Shown here in pieces: positions 1 to 8,669 of a stretch of DNA of 64,000 nucleotides. Origin of the DNA: Paenibacillus_AR mesotrionivorans (GTDB taxonomy: Bacteria; Bacillota; Bacilli; Paenibacillales; NBRC-103111); the NCBI RefSeq assembly GCF_046098205.1, contig NZ_JBJURJ010000011.1, positions 124,001-188,000 on the forward strand, written 5' to 3'. The number at the start of each line of letters is the position of its first letter. The stretch's first letter is position 1. Under the pieces are notes generated by a model. The model did not search any database and was not told where the DNA came from. It was given only the letters and a program-made list of their open reading frames with translations. Made by a program: the position numbers and the translations under genes.

Positions 1-14
1 TCCTGAAAACCGGC

Positions 15-20
15 TATAAT
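15..20 (+). promoter_or_regulatory. possible -10 box for the ferredoxin-like gene
   Basis: TATAAT lies about 50 bases ahead of the first start codon. Its -35 partner would be outside the window, so this is only a candidate. Confidence 0.3.
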
Positions 21-70
21 CAAGCCATAGATATGGCAAGTTATATCCCATAGAAGAGGAGAGGGTAACC

Positions 71-385
71 ATGAACATGCGGTTGAAGGCAATGAAAAAG
101 CATATATTCTTTTGCGGCAGCGAGCATTGCGAGGGTCAGGAATCCAGCGAGGTGATGGAAGCGGTAAAGGAAAAGCTGGTGGAGGCGGGCATTCATAAGG
201 AAATCAAGCTCAGCAAAACCAACTGCCTGGGTCTGTGCGGCAACGGCCCCTTCGCCCTGGTTTACCCGGACGGCATCTGGTATTACAACCTGACCACAGA
301 TGATGCCGAGCGCATTGTGATGGAGCATCTGGTGAACAACGAGCCGGTGGAGGAACTGATCATGCACCGGATTTCCGCCACCTGA
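71..385 (+). CDS. (2Fe-2S) ferredoxin domain protein, thioredoxin-like fold
   Basis: Small cytoplasmic protein of 104 residues with the cysteine pattern of the thioredoxin-like 2Fe-2S ferredoxins. C15 and C20 sit in the N-terminal loop, and C52 and C56 lie in the segment NCLGLCGNGP. Such proteins carry one 2Fe-2S cluster and probably act in electron transfer, but the redox partner cannot be read from the neighbours. A strong AGAGGAGAGG Shine-Dalgarno precedes ATG 71; an in-frame ATG at codon 8 is a weaker alternative. The gene converges on the AlkA-like gene with only 30 bases between them and no obvious terminator. Confidence 0.85.
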   Translation: MNMRLKAMKKHIFFCGSEHCEGQESSEVMEAVKEKLVEAGIHKEIKLSKTNCLGLCGNGPFALVYPDGIWYYNLTTDDAERIVMEHLVNNEPVEELIMHRISAT

Positions 386-415
386 TCCGCCGGTACGGAC
401 ATTTCTTCCTTATAT

Positions 416-1345
416 TTAATACAGCGTTCTCCATAAATAAAAGGTGGCATAAGCACGCCACGGCTGCCAAGCACGCCCCATAGTCTCCACTACAGAGAGG
501 GAGGGCTTTACCGTTTGGCCCAGCCTCATGCGGATGGCATGATGCAATCCCACGTCCGACAACGGGAAAGCGTCCGGGTTGCGCAGACAGCGCATGGACA
601 CATACTGGGCCGTCCATGGTCCAATTCCCCGTATCTCCATCAGCTTATCCTCCGCCAGCCGAAGGTCCCCCATGAGCAGGAGCTGTTCCTTGGACAGCTC
701 TTTTTCTGCGATGAGCCGGGCTACGGACAGCAGGGTTTCCGCCTTGAACCGGCTGAACTTCAGTGTTTGCAGCTCTTCGGGAGGGAGCCCGGCCAACCGT
801 TTGGCGGAGGGAAAGAGCATAAATCTGCGGCCCTGATGGACAAGTTCCTCTCCATATGTCTCCACCAGTCTTTTTTTGAGAGTATAGGCAAAGGAAAGAT
901 TGATCTGTTGGCCGATAACCGTCCAGCACAAGGCCTCCAGAAGACTGGGCACTCCCACCAGCCTTAACCCCCTGAACCGCTCCGCCACAGGCTGAAGCAC
1001 CGGGTCCCGGGCACATAAGTCATAAAATTCCTCCAGCCGGGTATCCAGATCGAGCCATTCCCGGACAAAAGCCACCGCTTCCTCCCGCTGCGCGGCAGCA
1101 GGCTCACCGTTCAGAAAACGCAGGATGAGATGGCGCCCGCCCTCTACAGAAGAGGCCTCCGTTTCCCGGCCTTCCTCCTCGCCGATAGCCATAAGCACCG
1201 GTTCGCTTCCGATCCGGATGGCCTTGTATACGATCCGGTCCTCCACCTGGTGCAAACATTCCGACTCATTGCGTTCCAGGTACCCCAATGAATGGCTGAA
1301 GTTATAGTCCTGCGGCACTGCAAGCCGCACAAGGCTTTTTTCCAT
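416..1345 (-). CDS. DNA-3-methyladenine glycosylase, AlkA type
   Basis: Base-excision repair enzyme predicted to cleave the N-glycosidic bond of alkylated purines. The 309-residue protein has the HhH-GPD signature: a helix-hairpin-helix with G-I-G at residues 240-242 followed by the catalytic aspartate D264 in PLSDVGLHHA. The N-terminal part resembles the extra domain of AlkA and of B. subtilis YfjP-type enzymes. The start follows GGAGG with a spacer of about 12 bases. It stands alone, with the next gene upstream divergent. Family assignment is firm; the preferred lesion is not known. Confidence 0.9.
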   Translation of the reverse strand: MEKSLVRLAVPQDYNFSHSLGYLERNESECLHQVEDRIVYKAIRIGSEPVLMAIGEEEGRETEASSVEGGRHLILRFLNGEPAAAQREEAVAFVREWLDLDTRLEEFYDLCARDPVLQPVAERFRGLRLVGVPSLLEALCWTVIGQQINLSFAYTLKKRLVETYGEELVHQGRRFMLFPSAKRLAGLPPEELQTLKFSRFKAETLLSVARLIAEKELSKEQLLLMGDLRLAEDKLMEIRGIGPWTAQYVSMRCLRNPDAFPLSDVGLHHAIRMRLGQTVKPSLSVVETMGRAWQPWRAYATFYLWRTLY

Positions 1346-1507
1346 AGCTAAAGTATTCCTCCTATTCCGTTATAGAATGTGATGTCAAGATGCTTGTCCA
1401 TGGGGTATAATGGCAGGTAAGGCAGCAGTGCGTTTTTCCGCATGCCATGCAGACTGCCCATTGGGCTCGCGCTGCAGCGGGCGCCGCATACCGGAGGTGG
1501 ATGCCCC

Positions 1508-2110
1508 TTGCCAGATATTGTCCTTCAACCCCTTAGCCCCAAGCTGTCGGAGCAAGCCTTATCCCGATATATCCAAACCTTCCTCGACCAGGAACGGATG
1601 TCCGTTCATGCCTTCATGATGCTGGAGAAGCTGCGGCGCAACAAGGGCTACCGGAACAGCGGCTACTCCCTGTGGGATTATTATGCTACGGACCGGAAGC
1701 GCCGTCCCTATATCATTTCCGAGCAGACCTTCAAGAGCTACACCCACAAGCTGGAGGAGATTCTGGTGTATTGGGACCACCGGTATATGGAAGCGGCTTC
1801 ACCCTTTGCCCGGGCCAGCGGGGTCTGCATCGCCAATTACAAGGAGCTGGCCGCCCATCTGGAGCAATGTCCGCCTACGCTGTACCTGTTTGACCGGGAT
1901 TACCAATGGTCTTTGGTACGGACGGATGAATCCCAGAACGAAATGGACTGGAACTGCCTGCAGATCGGCGAAATCGGCTCGCGCCTGCGGCCAACGCGCA
2001 CAACGGCAGCAGGGGAACCGGCCGGGAAACCCCAGGCCATCGTTGCCCCGCCGGAGGGTCCCGCCTCCAATCTGATTCCACTCCTCCAGTCTGTTCCCAA
2101 AATCACGTGA
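1508..2110 (+). CDS. hypothetical protein, probable TTG start
   Basis: I do not recognise this 200-residue protein. The frame is open from an ATG at 1442, but that codon has no ribosome site. TTG 1508 is preceded by GGAGGT at 1493-1498 with a 9-base spacer, so translation most likely begins there. The sequence is rich in aromatic and charged residues, for example in GYSLWDYYATDRKRR and YLFDRDYQWSLVR. It has no signal peptide or membrane segment and ends in a Pro/Ala-rich, probably disordered tail. The gene stands alone ahead of a strong terminator, which supports a real transcription unit. Confidence 0.7.
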   Translation: MPDIVLQPLSPKLSEQALSRYIQTFLDQERMSVHAFMMLEKLRRNKGYRNSGYSLWDYYATDRKRRPYIISEQTFKSYTHKLEEILVYWDHRYMEAASPFARASGVCIANYKELAAHLEQCPPTLYLFDRDYQWSLVRTDESQNEMDWNCLQIGEIGSRLRPTRTTAAGEPAGKPQAIVAPPEGPASNLIPLLQSVPKIT

Positions 2111-2121
2111 CCATAACCAAA

Positions 2122-2158
2122 ACTGCTCCCCGGATCGATGCCGGGAAGCAGTTTTTTT
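2122..2158 (+). terminator. rho-independent terminator
   Basis: A 12-bp stem (2122-2133 with 2141-2152, one G-U type mismatch) is followed directly by seven T. It ends the hypothetical gene at 1508 before the convergent metY-like gene. Confidence 0.85.
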
Positions 2159-2186
2159 GAGTAAAATATGCAATTATAATCTGTGC

Positions 2187-3479
2187 TTACTGCTGGCTGG
2201 CTGCAATAGCCTGCTCCAGGTCGAACAGGATATCCTCGATGGCCTCGGTTCCAATAGACAGGCGGATCAAGCCGGGCTCTACCCCTGCGTTAATTTGCTC
2301 CTCCTCCGACAGCTGCTGGTGGGTGGTGCTGGCCGGATGGATAATCAACGACTTGGAATCCCCAACATTGGCCAAGTGGGAGAAAAGCTGTACGGCGTTG
2401 ATCAGCTTCTTGCCTGCTTCCACGCCGCCGCTGATTTCAAAGGTAAGAATCGCCCCTTGCCCCTTAGAGAGGTACTTGCGGGCCAGCTCATAAGAAGGGT
2501 GGCTCTCAAGCCCTGCATAGCTGACACTCTTCACCGCCTGGTGGCCCTCCAGATACCGGGCGACCTTCAGCGCATTCTCACTGTGGCGCTCCATCCGCAG
2601 ATGCAGGGTCTCCAAACCCTGCAGGAGCAGGAAGGAGTTAAAGGGCGAGATAGCCGCGCCCGTATCCCGGAGGAGCTGCACGCGGGCTTTGATGATATAG
2701 GCGAGCGGCCCTACCGCTTGGGTATAAACCACACCATGGTAGCTGGGATCGGGGTCGGTCAAACCCGGGAATTTGCCGCCGGCGGTCCAGTCGAACTTGC
2801 CTCCGTCCACAATCACGCCTCCAATGGAGGTGCCGTGCCCGCCGATAAACTTGGTAGCGGAGTGGACAACAATATCCGCACCGAATTTAATTGGCTGCAG
2901 CAGATACGGGCTGGGGAAGGTATTATCCACGATCAGCGGAATGCCATTCTCGTGGGCAACAGCTGCAACTGCTTCAATGTCCAGCACATCCCCTTTGGGA
3001 TTGCCGATAGTCTCGGCAAACAGCGCCTTGGTTTTATCCGTAATGGCTGCGCGGAAATTCTCAGGATCGGAGGCATCCACGAAGGTAACCTTGATACCCA
3101 GCTTCCGCAGCGTATGGGCGAACAGATTGTACGTGCCTCCGTACAAAGTGGCCGAGGAAACGATCTCATCCCCGGATTCCGCGATATTCAGGATGGAATA
3201 TGTAATGGCTGCCGATCCGGAGGCCGTAGCCAATGCCCCTACGCCCCCTTCCAATGCGGCGACCCGCTGCTCGAACACATCCGTCGTCGGATTCATTAAC
3301 CGGGTATAAATATTGCCGAATTCCTTCAGGGCGAACAGATTCGCCGCATGCTCCGTATCCCGGAAGCCGTAAGATGTGGTCTGATAAAGCGGAACGGCAC
3401 GGGACAAGGTGGTGGGATCAATGGATTGCCCCGCATGGATAGCCAGGGTTTCAGGCTGCAGTTGGCGTTCTTGCGACAT
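2187..3479 (-). CDS. O-acetylhomoserine sulfhydrylase / homocysteine synthase
   Basis: PLP enzyme of the Cys/Met metabolism family that makes homocysteine from an O-acylhomoserine and sulfide, in methionine biosynthesis. The 430-residue length matches MetY-type enzymes, longer than the roughly 380-400 residues of MetB/MetC. The PLP lysine is K210 in VVHSATKFIGGHGT, and the aspartate pairing with the ring nitrogen is in LIVDNTFPSPY. The frame extends 20 codons upstream, but the start at 3479 is fixed by GGGAGG seven bases upstream. Three ATACCAA-type half-sites in the promoter suggest regulation by a sulfur or methionine regulator. A cystathionine synthase activity cannot be excluded from sequence. 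Confidence 0.9.
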   Translation of the reverse strand: MSQERQLQPETLAIHAGQSIDPTTLSRAVPLYQTTSYGFRDTEHAANLFALKEFGNIYTRLMNPTTDVFEQRVAALEGGVGALATASGSAAITYSILNIAESGDEIVSSATLYGGTYNLFAHTLRKLGIKVTFVDASDPENFRAAITDKTKALFAETIGNPKGDVLDIEAVAAVAHENGIPLIVDNTFPSPYLLQPIKFGADIVVHSATKFIGGHGTSIGGVIVDGGKFDWTAGGKFPGLTDPDPSYHGVVYTQAVGPLAYIIKARVQLLRDTGAAISPFNSFLLLQGLETLHLRMERHSENALKVARYLEGHQAVKSVSYAGLESHPSYELARKYLSKGQGAILTFEISGGVEAGKKLINAVQLFSHLANVGDSKSLIIHPASTTHQQLSEEEQINAGVEPGLIRLSIGTEAIEDILFDLEQAIAASQQ

Positions 3480-3553
3480 GGTTAATTCCTCCCGGTTTTT
3501 GTGGAGTGGCAAGGCTCTGACAGCGGCAAGCGCCTTCAAGAATAAAACAGATC

Positions 3554-3602
3554 ATTATACCAAGTATTCACGTTGGTATTGTAATAATTTAAATCATACC
3601 AA
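3554..3602 (-). promoter_or_regulatory. metY-type gene promoter with repeated ATACCAA half-sites
   Basis: On the minus strand TATAAT is at 3554-3559. ATACCAA at 3557-3563 and TTGGTAT at 3573-3579 form an inverted pair with a 9-base spacer overlapping the -10, and a third ATACCAA lies at 3596-3602. The arrangement looks like an operator; the regulator is not identified. Confidence 0.5.
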
Positions 3603-3812
3603 CTTTACAGGACTCCGTCAATTCATTTACTTCTTTTCCCCGCCTGAAAATTCCTGCTTTCCTATGCAAAAGGGATTAAACACCCAGCTTAGCCTCTCCG
3701 GGTATGGAGTGGCATCCCCGGGTTATACTAGGGTGTATGTGCAAACTAAGGGGCTTGCATGAGATGCCGGTCTAAGATGTACACCTATCTTTTTCAAGAG
3801 AGAGACCCAGCC

Positions 3813-4304
3813 ATGATTAAAGAACGCGTGATTCTGATAGCTACCTGGATTCTTGTCCTTGCAGCCATTGGCCTGCTGGTGAAACGAAGCACCTGGCACC
3901 GGTTTGCCGCAGGATATCTGATGGCCCAAAACCTGACCTGGCTGAATGTCCTCATCCACTGCCAGCTGGGGATGTTCGATTATCCCGTACGGGAGTTTCC
4001 CAAGGCTACTGACGTGGGCTTCACCCTGCAATATCTCCTTTATCCTGCCGTTGTCGGCTTTTGCATCCTGTTCGAGCCGCGAGGCTCCTTTGTAAAAAAA
4101 ACCTTATATATTCTCATATGGCCCACAGGATTGATTATCCTCCGGCTGGTGCTGATGCGTTATACGCAGCTCATTGTTGCCCACCACTACAATTTGCTGC
4201 TGGATTGGGTGACGATGCTCGTCATCTTCCTCATTCCCTTAGGCGTGACCAAATGGCTCTTCCGGGGCCCGGGTTATCTGCAGGCGGAGGAGAGGATTGT
4301 ATGA
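3813..4304 (+). CDS. CBO0543-like integral membrane protein, first of a tandem pair
   Basis: Small membrane protein of about 163 residues with four or five hydrophobic segments. It shares the motif YPVRE and the surrounding region with the next gene and looks like the CBO0543-type family of uncharacterised Bacillus/Paenibacillus membrane proteins. No enzymatic motif is visible. The start is uncertain: ATG 3813 opens directly into a membrane segment, while ATG 3759 has an AAGGGG site five bases upstream and would add 18 residues. The stop overlaps the next start (ATGA at 4301-4304), so the two are translationally coupled. Function unknown. Confidence 0.7.
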   Translation: MIKERVILIATWILVLAAIGLLVKRSTWHRFAAGYLMAQNLTWLNVLIHCQLGMFDYPVREFPKATDVGFTLQYLLYPAVVGFCILFEPRGSFVKKTLYILIWPTGLIILRLVLMRYTQLIVAHHYNLLLDWVTMLVIFLIPLGVTKWLFRGPGYLQAEERIV

Positions 4305-4798
4305 GCATAAGACTGGATCATTGGATTCTGCTGGGGGTCTGGGTGCTTTCCTTCTTGCTGCTGTTCTTTATTCCCCGGGACAAAAGAAGACTGGCTTTGA
4401 TTGCATATCTGTTCAAACAATCCATCACCTATCTGCTCGGTCTCGTTGCAGTAGAATACGGATTCCTGGAATACCCGGTCCGGGAGCTGGCCAAGGTCAA
4501 CCGGACCAGCTTCACCTACGAATATATGGCCTATCCGGTTATATGCGCCGTGTTCAATGCATATTATCCGGTAGAGAGCAGCCGGCTGCGCAAATTCCTG
4601 TATTATGCGGCCTTTTGTACCGCTCTGACCATCCCCGAAGTCCTGCTGGAAAGGTACACAGAGCTGGTGCGGTATATTCACTGGCATTGGTGGACCACCT
4701 GGCTGTCGCTATTGGTGACGTTTTTTGCCACCCGCAGCTTCTGTGTACTGTTCTTCAAGAACATCAGCCGCTATACAAAAGAAACCAAAAGTCCCTGA
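4301..4798 (+). CDS. CBO0543-like integral membrane protein, second of a tandem pair
   Basis: A 165-residue membrane protein starting in the ATGA overlap with the preceding gene, behind GGAGGAGAGG. Like its neighbour it carries an EYPVRE motif after the second hydrophobic segment and a conserved YPV further on, so the pair probably arose by tandem duplication. Charged residues are confined to short loops. The coupling suggests the two proteins are made in equal amounts and may form one complex. No function is known to me for the family. Confidence 0.75.
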   Translation: MSIRLDHWILLGVWVLSFLLLFFIPRDKRRLALIAYLFKQSITYLLGLVAVEYGFLEYPVRELAKVNRTSFTYEYMAYPVICAVFNAYYPVESSRLRKFLYYAAFCTALTIPEVLLERYTELVRYIHWHWWTTWLSLLVTFFATRSFCVLFFKNISRYTKETKSP

Positions 4799-4825
4799 CC
4801 TCGCCTGAAAGCGGAGCAGGGACTT
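4789..4825. terminator. hairpin between convergent genes
   Basis: AAGTCCCTG at 4789-4797 pairs with CAGGGACTT at 4817-4825. T-runs on either side are short, so this is a plausible but modest bidirectional terminator for the membrane-protein pair and pdaA. Confidence 0.55.
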
Positions 4826-4846
4826 TCACTTTGCAGCAAATATTGC

Positions 4847-5659
4847 TTACCGGTAAGTCCGGACCGTCAGCTGGTCCAGGTGTTTGAAGGTGTAGCCCTG
4901 TTTACGGGCTTCATCAATAATCCTGCCCAGCGCCTGGGCATTATCCTTGGAAACGGAATGGAGAAGCAGCACCGCCCCGGGATGGAGCTGCTCCATAACC
5001 CGGTTATAGGCATAATCCGCCCCCTTCTGTTTATCCGTCTCCCAATCCTTGTAGGCGATGGACCAGAATACACTGGTATAGCCCTGATCCGCGCACTCCT
5101 TCAGTACCCGTTCACTGAAAATTCCGCGGGGCGGACGCAGGTACTTCATGTCCTTCTGGCCGGTTAGAGCCTCCACGCCGGAACGCACCTTCTCCAGCTC
5201 GTCGGTTATGCGGGCTGTGCCCAGTGTGCTCATATCGGGATGGCTCCAGGAATGGTTCCCCACTGCATGCCCCTCCGAAGCCATCCGCTTGATCAGCTCC
5301 GGCTGATCCTTAATATAATGGCCGGTGACGAAAAAAGCCGCGGGCACCTGTTTTTCCTTCAACACATCCAGGATCCCCGGCGTATATCCGTTCTCATATC
5401 CGTTGTCAAAGGTCAGGTAAAGCTCCTTTTCCTCGGTGTTGCCCAAAAATATGGCGTTATGACGTTTCAGCATCTCCATAAAGCCTTCCTGGGCGATGGA
5501 GGGAAGCTGTCCGTTTTTGCTTTTGTAGAAGCCGAAGTTGAAGGTCTTGCCGCTGATTTCCTGCTGCACCCCAACTGTGCTGCGGTCTGCAGCATACGCC
5601 GCCTGGGGAACGGCTGCCAAGATAGCCGCTATTGCGGCAACCGCCAATAAACGCCTCAT
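4847..5659 (-). CDS. pdaA: polysaccharide deacetylase, PdaA type (N-acetylmuramic acid deacetylase)
   Basis: Secreted or membrane-anchored enzyme that deacetylates peptidoglycan muramic acid, the step leading to muramic delta-lactam in spore cortex. The NodB-type motifs are present: TFDNGYE with D85-N86, the metal-binding pair H136 and H140 in NHSWSH, RPPRG, and LLLHS near the end. FDNGYENGYT is characteristic of the PdaA branch. Residues 1-24 are a signal peptide ending AAYA. A GTG at 5668 lengthens the frame, but AAGGGG eight bases before ATG 5659 decides that start. The length of 270 residues is close to B. subtilis PdaA. Confidence 0.9.
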   Translation of the reverse strand: MRRLLAVAAIAAILAAVPQAAYAADRSTVGVQQEISGKTFNFGFYKSKNGQLPSIAQEGFMEMLKRHNAIFLGNTEEKELYLTFDNGYENGYTPGILDVLKEKQVPAAFFVTGHYIKDQPELIKRMASEGHAVGNHSWSHPDMSTLGTARITDELEKVRSGVEALTGQKDMKYLRPPRGIFSERVLKECADQGYTSVFWSIAYKDWETDKQKGADYAYNRVMEQLHPGAVLLLHSVSKDNAQALGRIIDEARKQGYTFKHLDQLTVRTYR

Positions 5660-5725
5660 GCTGTTCACCCCTTGCCCTAATAATCAAATCTCCGACAAGG
5701 GTAATATGGCACAAAGAGGCGGAAT

Positions 5726-8053
5726 TCAACCTTCCTGATTTCCCCAGAAGGAGGGAAGCTTCAACGGTTCCGGCGGCTTCCATTCCTCCGGGAGCAAATC
5801 CCAATAAGGCGGCATCCGGTAACGGTCATCCACCAGAAGCAGTGTCCCGGTGTCCGCCTCGGAGCGGATCAATCGGCCTCCGGCCTGCAGCACCTTGCCC
5901 ATGCCGGGGTACACATAAGCATACTGAAACCCGTCGCGGCCGCTGCGGTCATAATATTCCCGGATCATATTCCGCGTAAGCCCAACCTGCGGCAGCCCGG
6001 TTCCAATGACGGCTACCGCCTTCAGCCTGTCCCCGGGCAAATCCACCCCCTCGGCAAAAATGCCCCCCAGCACCGCAAACGCCAATACAGGGGTCTCTGC
6101 ATCCGCCCGAAAGCAGGCGAGAAACGCCTCCCGTTCCTCTTCACCCATTCCCGCCTCCTGCAGAAGTATCAGATGGCTGGGGGAAGGATGCTCCTCCATA
6201 TACCGGGCATGCACCTTGCGCATGTAGTCATAGGAGGAGAAAAAGACGATTGCATTGCCAGATTGCTCACGGAGCAGGACATCGATCAGTCCGGCGACGG
6301 GACCGATATTCTGCTCCCGGTCCCGGTAGCGGATGGAGACCGGAGCATGCAGCACCCGCAGCTGCTCTCTCTGGAAGGGCGATGGAACCGCCAGCCCATA
6401 ATCCTCTTCGCTGCCGCCCAGCAGCTCCTGATAGAAGCGGATCGGCGCCAGAGTGGCTGAGAAAAACACATGGCTGCGGTAGCTTTTGCCCGCCTGTTCC
6501 AGCAGGCGGGAGGGATTCAGGCAATAGAGACGCAGGTGCAGCTCCTGCCGCTCCTCTTCCACAAAAACGGCGTATTCCTCACCGAACCCTTCGGCTACAC
6601 GGAGATAACCCAGCACCGCATAATAGGTATCGGCCAGCAAGCTGTCCCCGGGACCACCCGACTGGGCTCCGGAGGCAAGCATGGCCTCCGCCTCCTGCCG
6701 GAATTCCTCCAGAAGGGGCCCCAACTCCTCGGGTGGAGCAGCCAGCCGGGGGCTGTCCCCGTTCTGGAGTTGTTTACGCATGGCGATAAACCAGGCGTTG
6801 ATGCCCCGGGAGGACCGGTACAGGCCCGCGGCGCTTTTGAAGCTGCGCGACAGTTGGAGAAACGCGGATTTGTCCAGGGCAGCGGAATACATCTCCCGAG
6901 CCCGGTCAGGCAGATTATGGGCTTCATCCGCCAGTACAACCGTCTTCTTGCGATCCGCGTCCCCCACCCTCTTCAGCGCCACCACCGGGTCAAACACGTA
7001 GTTATAATCGCCGATCATGGCATCCGATTCATAAGCCGCATCCAGAGAGAACTCAAAGGGGCACACCCGGTGCTTCCTTGCATATTGCTCCACCACCTGG
7101 CGGGTGATGGCCGTTTCATGACCGAGCAGGTCCAGCATGGCCCCATTCACTCTGTCATAGTGCCCATCCGCATACGGACAGGCCTCCGGAGTGCAGCGGA
7201 CCTCCTCCTGGAAGCAGATCTTCTCCTTGGCAGTCAGCGTCACCCGGCGGAAAATAAGCCCCTGCTTATCCATCAGGCTGAAGGCCTCCTCGGCGGCGGC
7301 ACGTCCGGTGGTCCTGGCGGTCACATACATCACCCGCTCCGCCAGCCCTTCCCCAACAGCCTTCACAGCAGGAAATAGGGTAGACATGGTTTTGCCCGTA
7401 CCTGTTGGCGCCCGGACAAACAGCTTCCGTCCCTCGGTTATGGCTTGATATACCGCACCAGCCAGCTTGCGCTGGCCGGGACGGTAACCCTCATAGGGGA
7501 AGGGCAGCGATTTAATACTGGGCCCGCGCAGGGCTATATGGGCGGCGCTCATCCGGGCAAACGGGGCATACACGGCGAGCATTGCGGCAACCGCCTCCTC
7601 CAGCTCTCCGGAGGAAAATTGCCGTGTAATGGCATGGCGCTGATCCGAGCCGGTATGCACATACAGAAGACGGACCCTGATTCCGTCAAGTCCTTCCTGC
7701 CGTGTGAAGAGACAGGCATAGCAGCAGGCCTGGGCCCAATGCACAGGCAAGCCTGCTTGAATGGCCGGATTCTCCAGCGTCGAAGCGGTGGATTTGATTT
7801 CCTCAATAAAAGCGCCTTCCTCATCCTGCCGCAGGCCGTCGCAGCGCCCCTCCAACACAAACTGCAGCTCCTCGTAGGGAAATTCCCCTGATAAGAACAC
7901 CTCTGTCCGGTCTGCGGAGCCGTATTCCGCCTGGACCGCCTTATGAATGCGAGTCCCTTCCGCCAGAGGTGTGCTTGTCCGGAAGCTCCCGTCAATGCTT
8001 CCCGCCCGGAAGGCATATTCGGCTAAGCCGCGGACAGAGACAGGAATTCTCAC
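5726..8053 (-). CDS. Rad3/DinG-like ATP-dependent DNA helicase with N-terminal RecB-type nuclease domain
   Basis: Cytoplasmic DNA repair enzyme of 775 residues with two parts. Residues about 1-170 look like a PD-(D/E)XK nuclease of the Cas4/RecB group, with D72 in GRCDG and the ExK pair E85 and K87. The rest is an iron-sulfur superfamily 2 helicase: Walker A APTGTGKT at 215-222, four candidate cluster cysteines C280, C287, C292 and C331, and DEAH at 376-379. Translation begins at a GTG that overlaps the TGA of the upstream hydrolase (GTGA, 8050-8053). It differs from DinG, whose N-terminal exonuclease is of the DnaQ type. Substrate and polarity are unknown. Confidence 0.85.
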   Translation of the reverse strand: MRIPVSVRGLAEYAFRAGSIDGSFRTSTPLAEGTRIHKAVQAEYGSADRTEVFLSGEFPYEELQFVLEGRCDGLRQDEEGAFIEEIKSTASTLENPAIQAGLPVHWAQACCYACLFTRQEGLDGIRVRLLYVHTGSDQRHAITRQFSSGELEEAVAAMLAVYAPFARMSAAHIALRGPSIKSLPFPYEGYRPGQRKLAGAVYQAITEGRKLFVRAPTGTGKTMSTLFPAVKAVGEGLAERVMYVTARTTGRAAAEEAFSLMDKQGLIFRRVTLTAKEKICFQEEVRCTPEACPYADGHYDRVNGAMLDLLGHETAITRQVVEQYARKHRVCPFEFSLDAAYESDAMIGDYNYVFDPVVALKRVGDADRKKTVVLADEAHNLPDRAREMYSAALDKSAFLQLSRSFKSAAGLYRSSRGINAWFIAMRKQLQNGDSPRLAAPPEELGPLLEEFRQEAEAMLASGAQSGGPGDSLLADTYYAVLGYLRVAEGFGEEYAVFVEEERQELHLRLYCLNPSRLLEQAGKSYRSHVFFSATLAPIRFYQELLGGSEEDYGLAVPSPFQREQLRVLHAPVSIRYRDREQNIGPVAGLIDVLLREQSGNAIVFFSSYDYMRKVHARYMEEHPSPSHLILLQEAGMGEEEREAFLACFRADAETPVLAFAVLGGIFAEGVDLPGDRLKAVAVIGTGLPQVGLTRNMIREYYDRSGRDGFQYAYVYPGMGKVLQAGGRLIRSEADTGTLLLVDDRYRMPPYWDLLPEEWKPPEPLKLPSFWGNQEG

Positions 8054-8544
8054 TGTGCTTCCAGAATGGCGTCAATGGCCGGATACGAAATCATATTCCG
8101 GTCCCGGGTCACCTCAGGCACCACCAACGGATTTCGGCTCACAATCCCCTTTTGGAGCATGACCGTTTTAAAGCCCCGCTCCGTTCCTCCGCCATAGGTG
8201 AAGGTAACGCAGTATTCCGCGGAATAGCCGGATACAATGACCAGGTCCACCTTTTCCCCGCGCAGCAGCTCCTCCAGGTTGGTTTGCCAGAAGGCGTTGT
8301 TGAAGCTTTTCCAGACCGTATGATCCTCTGGACCAATCTTCACTTGGGGGATAATCTCACAGCCCAGATCCTCCTTGGATTCGCCGGGATCAACATGCTT
8401 CACATGGACCACACAATGGCCCTTGGCACGGAACTTCTCCGAGACATAATTGATATATTCGCAGGCGGCCTCCGCTCCGCTTTCCTTTACACAATCCCCC
8501 AGATAAGCCAGCTGCATATCCACAATCAGCAATGCCATTTTCAT
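8050..8544 (-). CDS. isochorismatase-family cysteine hydrolase
   Basis: Hydrolase of the isochorismatase fold, 164 residues if ATG 8544 is used. The triad can be placed: aspartate in LLIVDMQ near the start, lysine in TVWKSFNNAFW, and the nucleophilic cysteine in GYSAEYCVTFT. Family members act on amides such as nicotinamide, or on isochorismate; the substrate here is open. GTG 8562 and ATG 8553 are also in frame, but AAGGG is best spaced for ATG 8544. It is coupled to the helicase gene by a 4-base overlap, an odd partnership that may only reflect shared transcription. Confidence 0.85.
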   Translation of the reverse strand: MKMALLIVDMQLAYLGDCVKESGAEAACEYINYVSEKFRAKGHCVVHVKHVDPGESKEDLGCEIIPQVKIGPEDHTVWKSFNNAFWQTNLEELLRGEKVDLVIVSGYSAEYCVTFTYGGGTERGFKTVMLQKGIVSRNPLVVPEVTRDRNMISYPAIDAILEAQ

Positions 8545-8629
8545 TGGATCCATTCCCTTCACCTAGTTGAATTTTCAAACATTTGTTCCTATTTTACAGC
8601 CTGCCGGGACGGCTGGCAATGCGTGACCG

Positions 8630-8657
8630 AAAAAAACCGGCCGCAAAATACGGCCGG
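8630..8657 (-). terminator. rho-independent terminator
   Basis: Read on the minus strand, CCGGCCG and CGGCCGG form a 7-bp GC stem with a 7-base loop, followed by seven T. It would end the transcript from 8909 or from the WG-repeat gene. Confidence 0.85.
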
Positions 8658-8669
8658 CCAGCAATACCA

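Noticed and set aside
2157..3299. 380-codon open frame opposite the homocysteine synthase gene
   Set aside because: It is the antisense shadow of a clear PLP enzyme and shows no recognisable domain; the codon bias of GC-rich genes often leaves long antisense frames.
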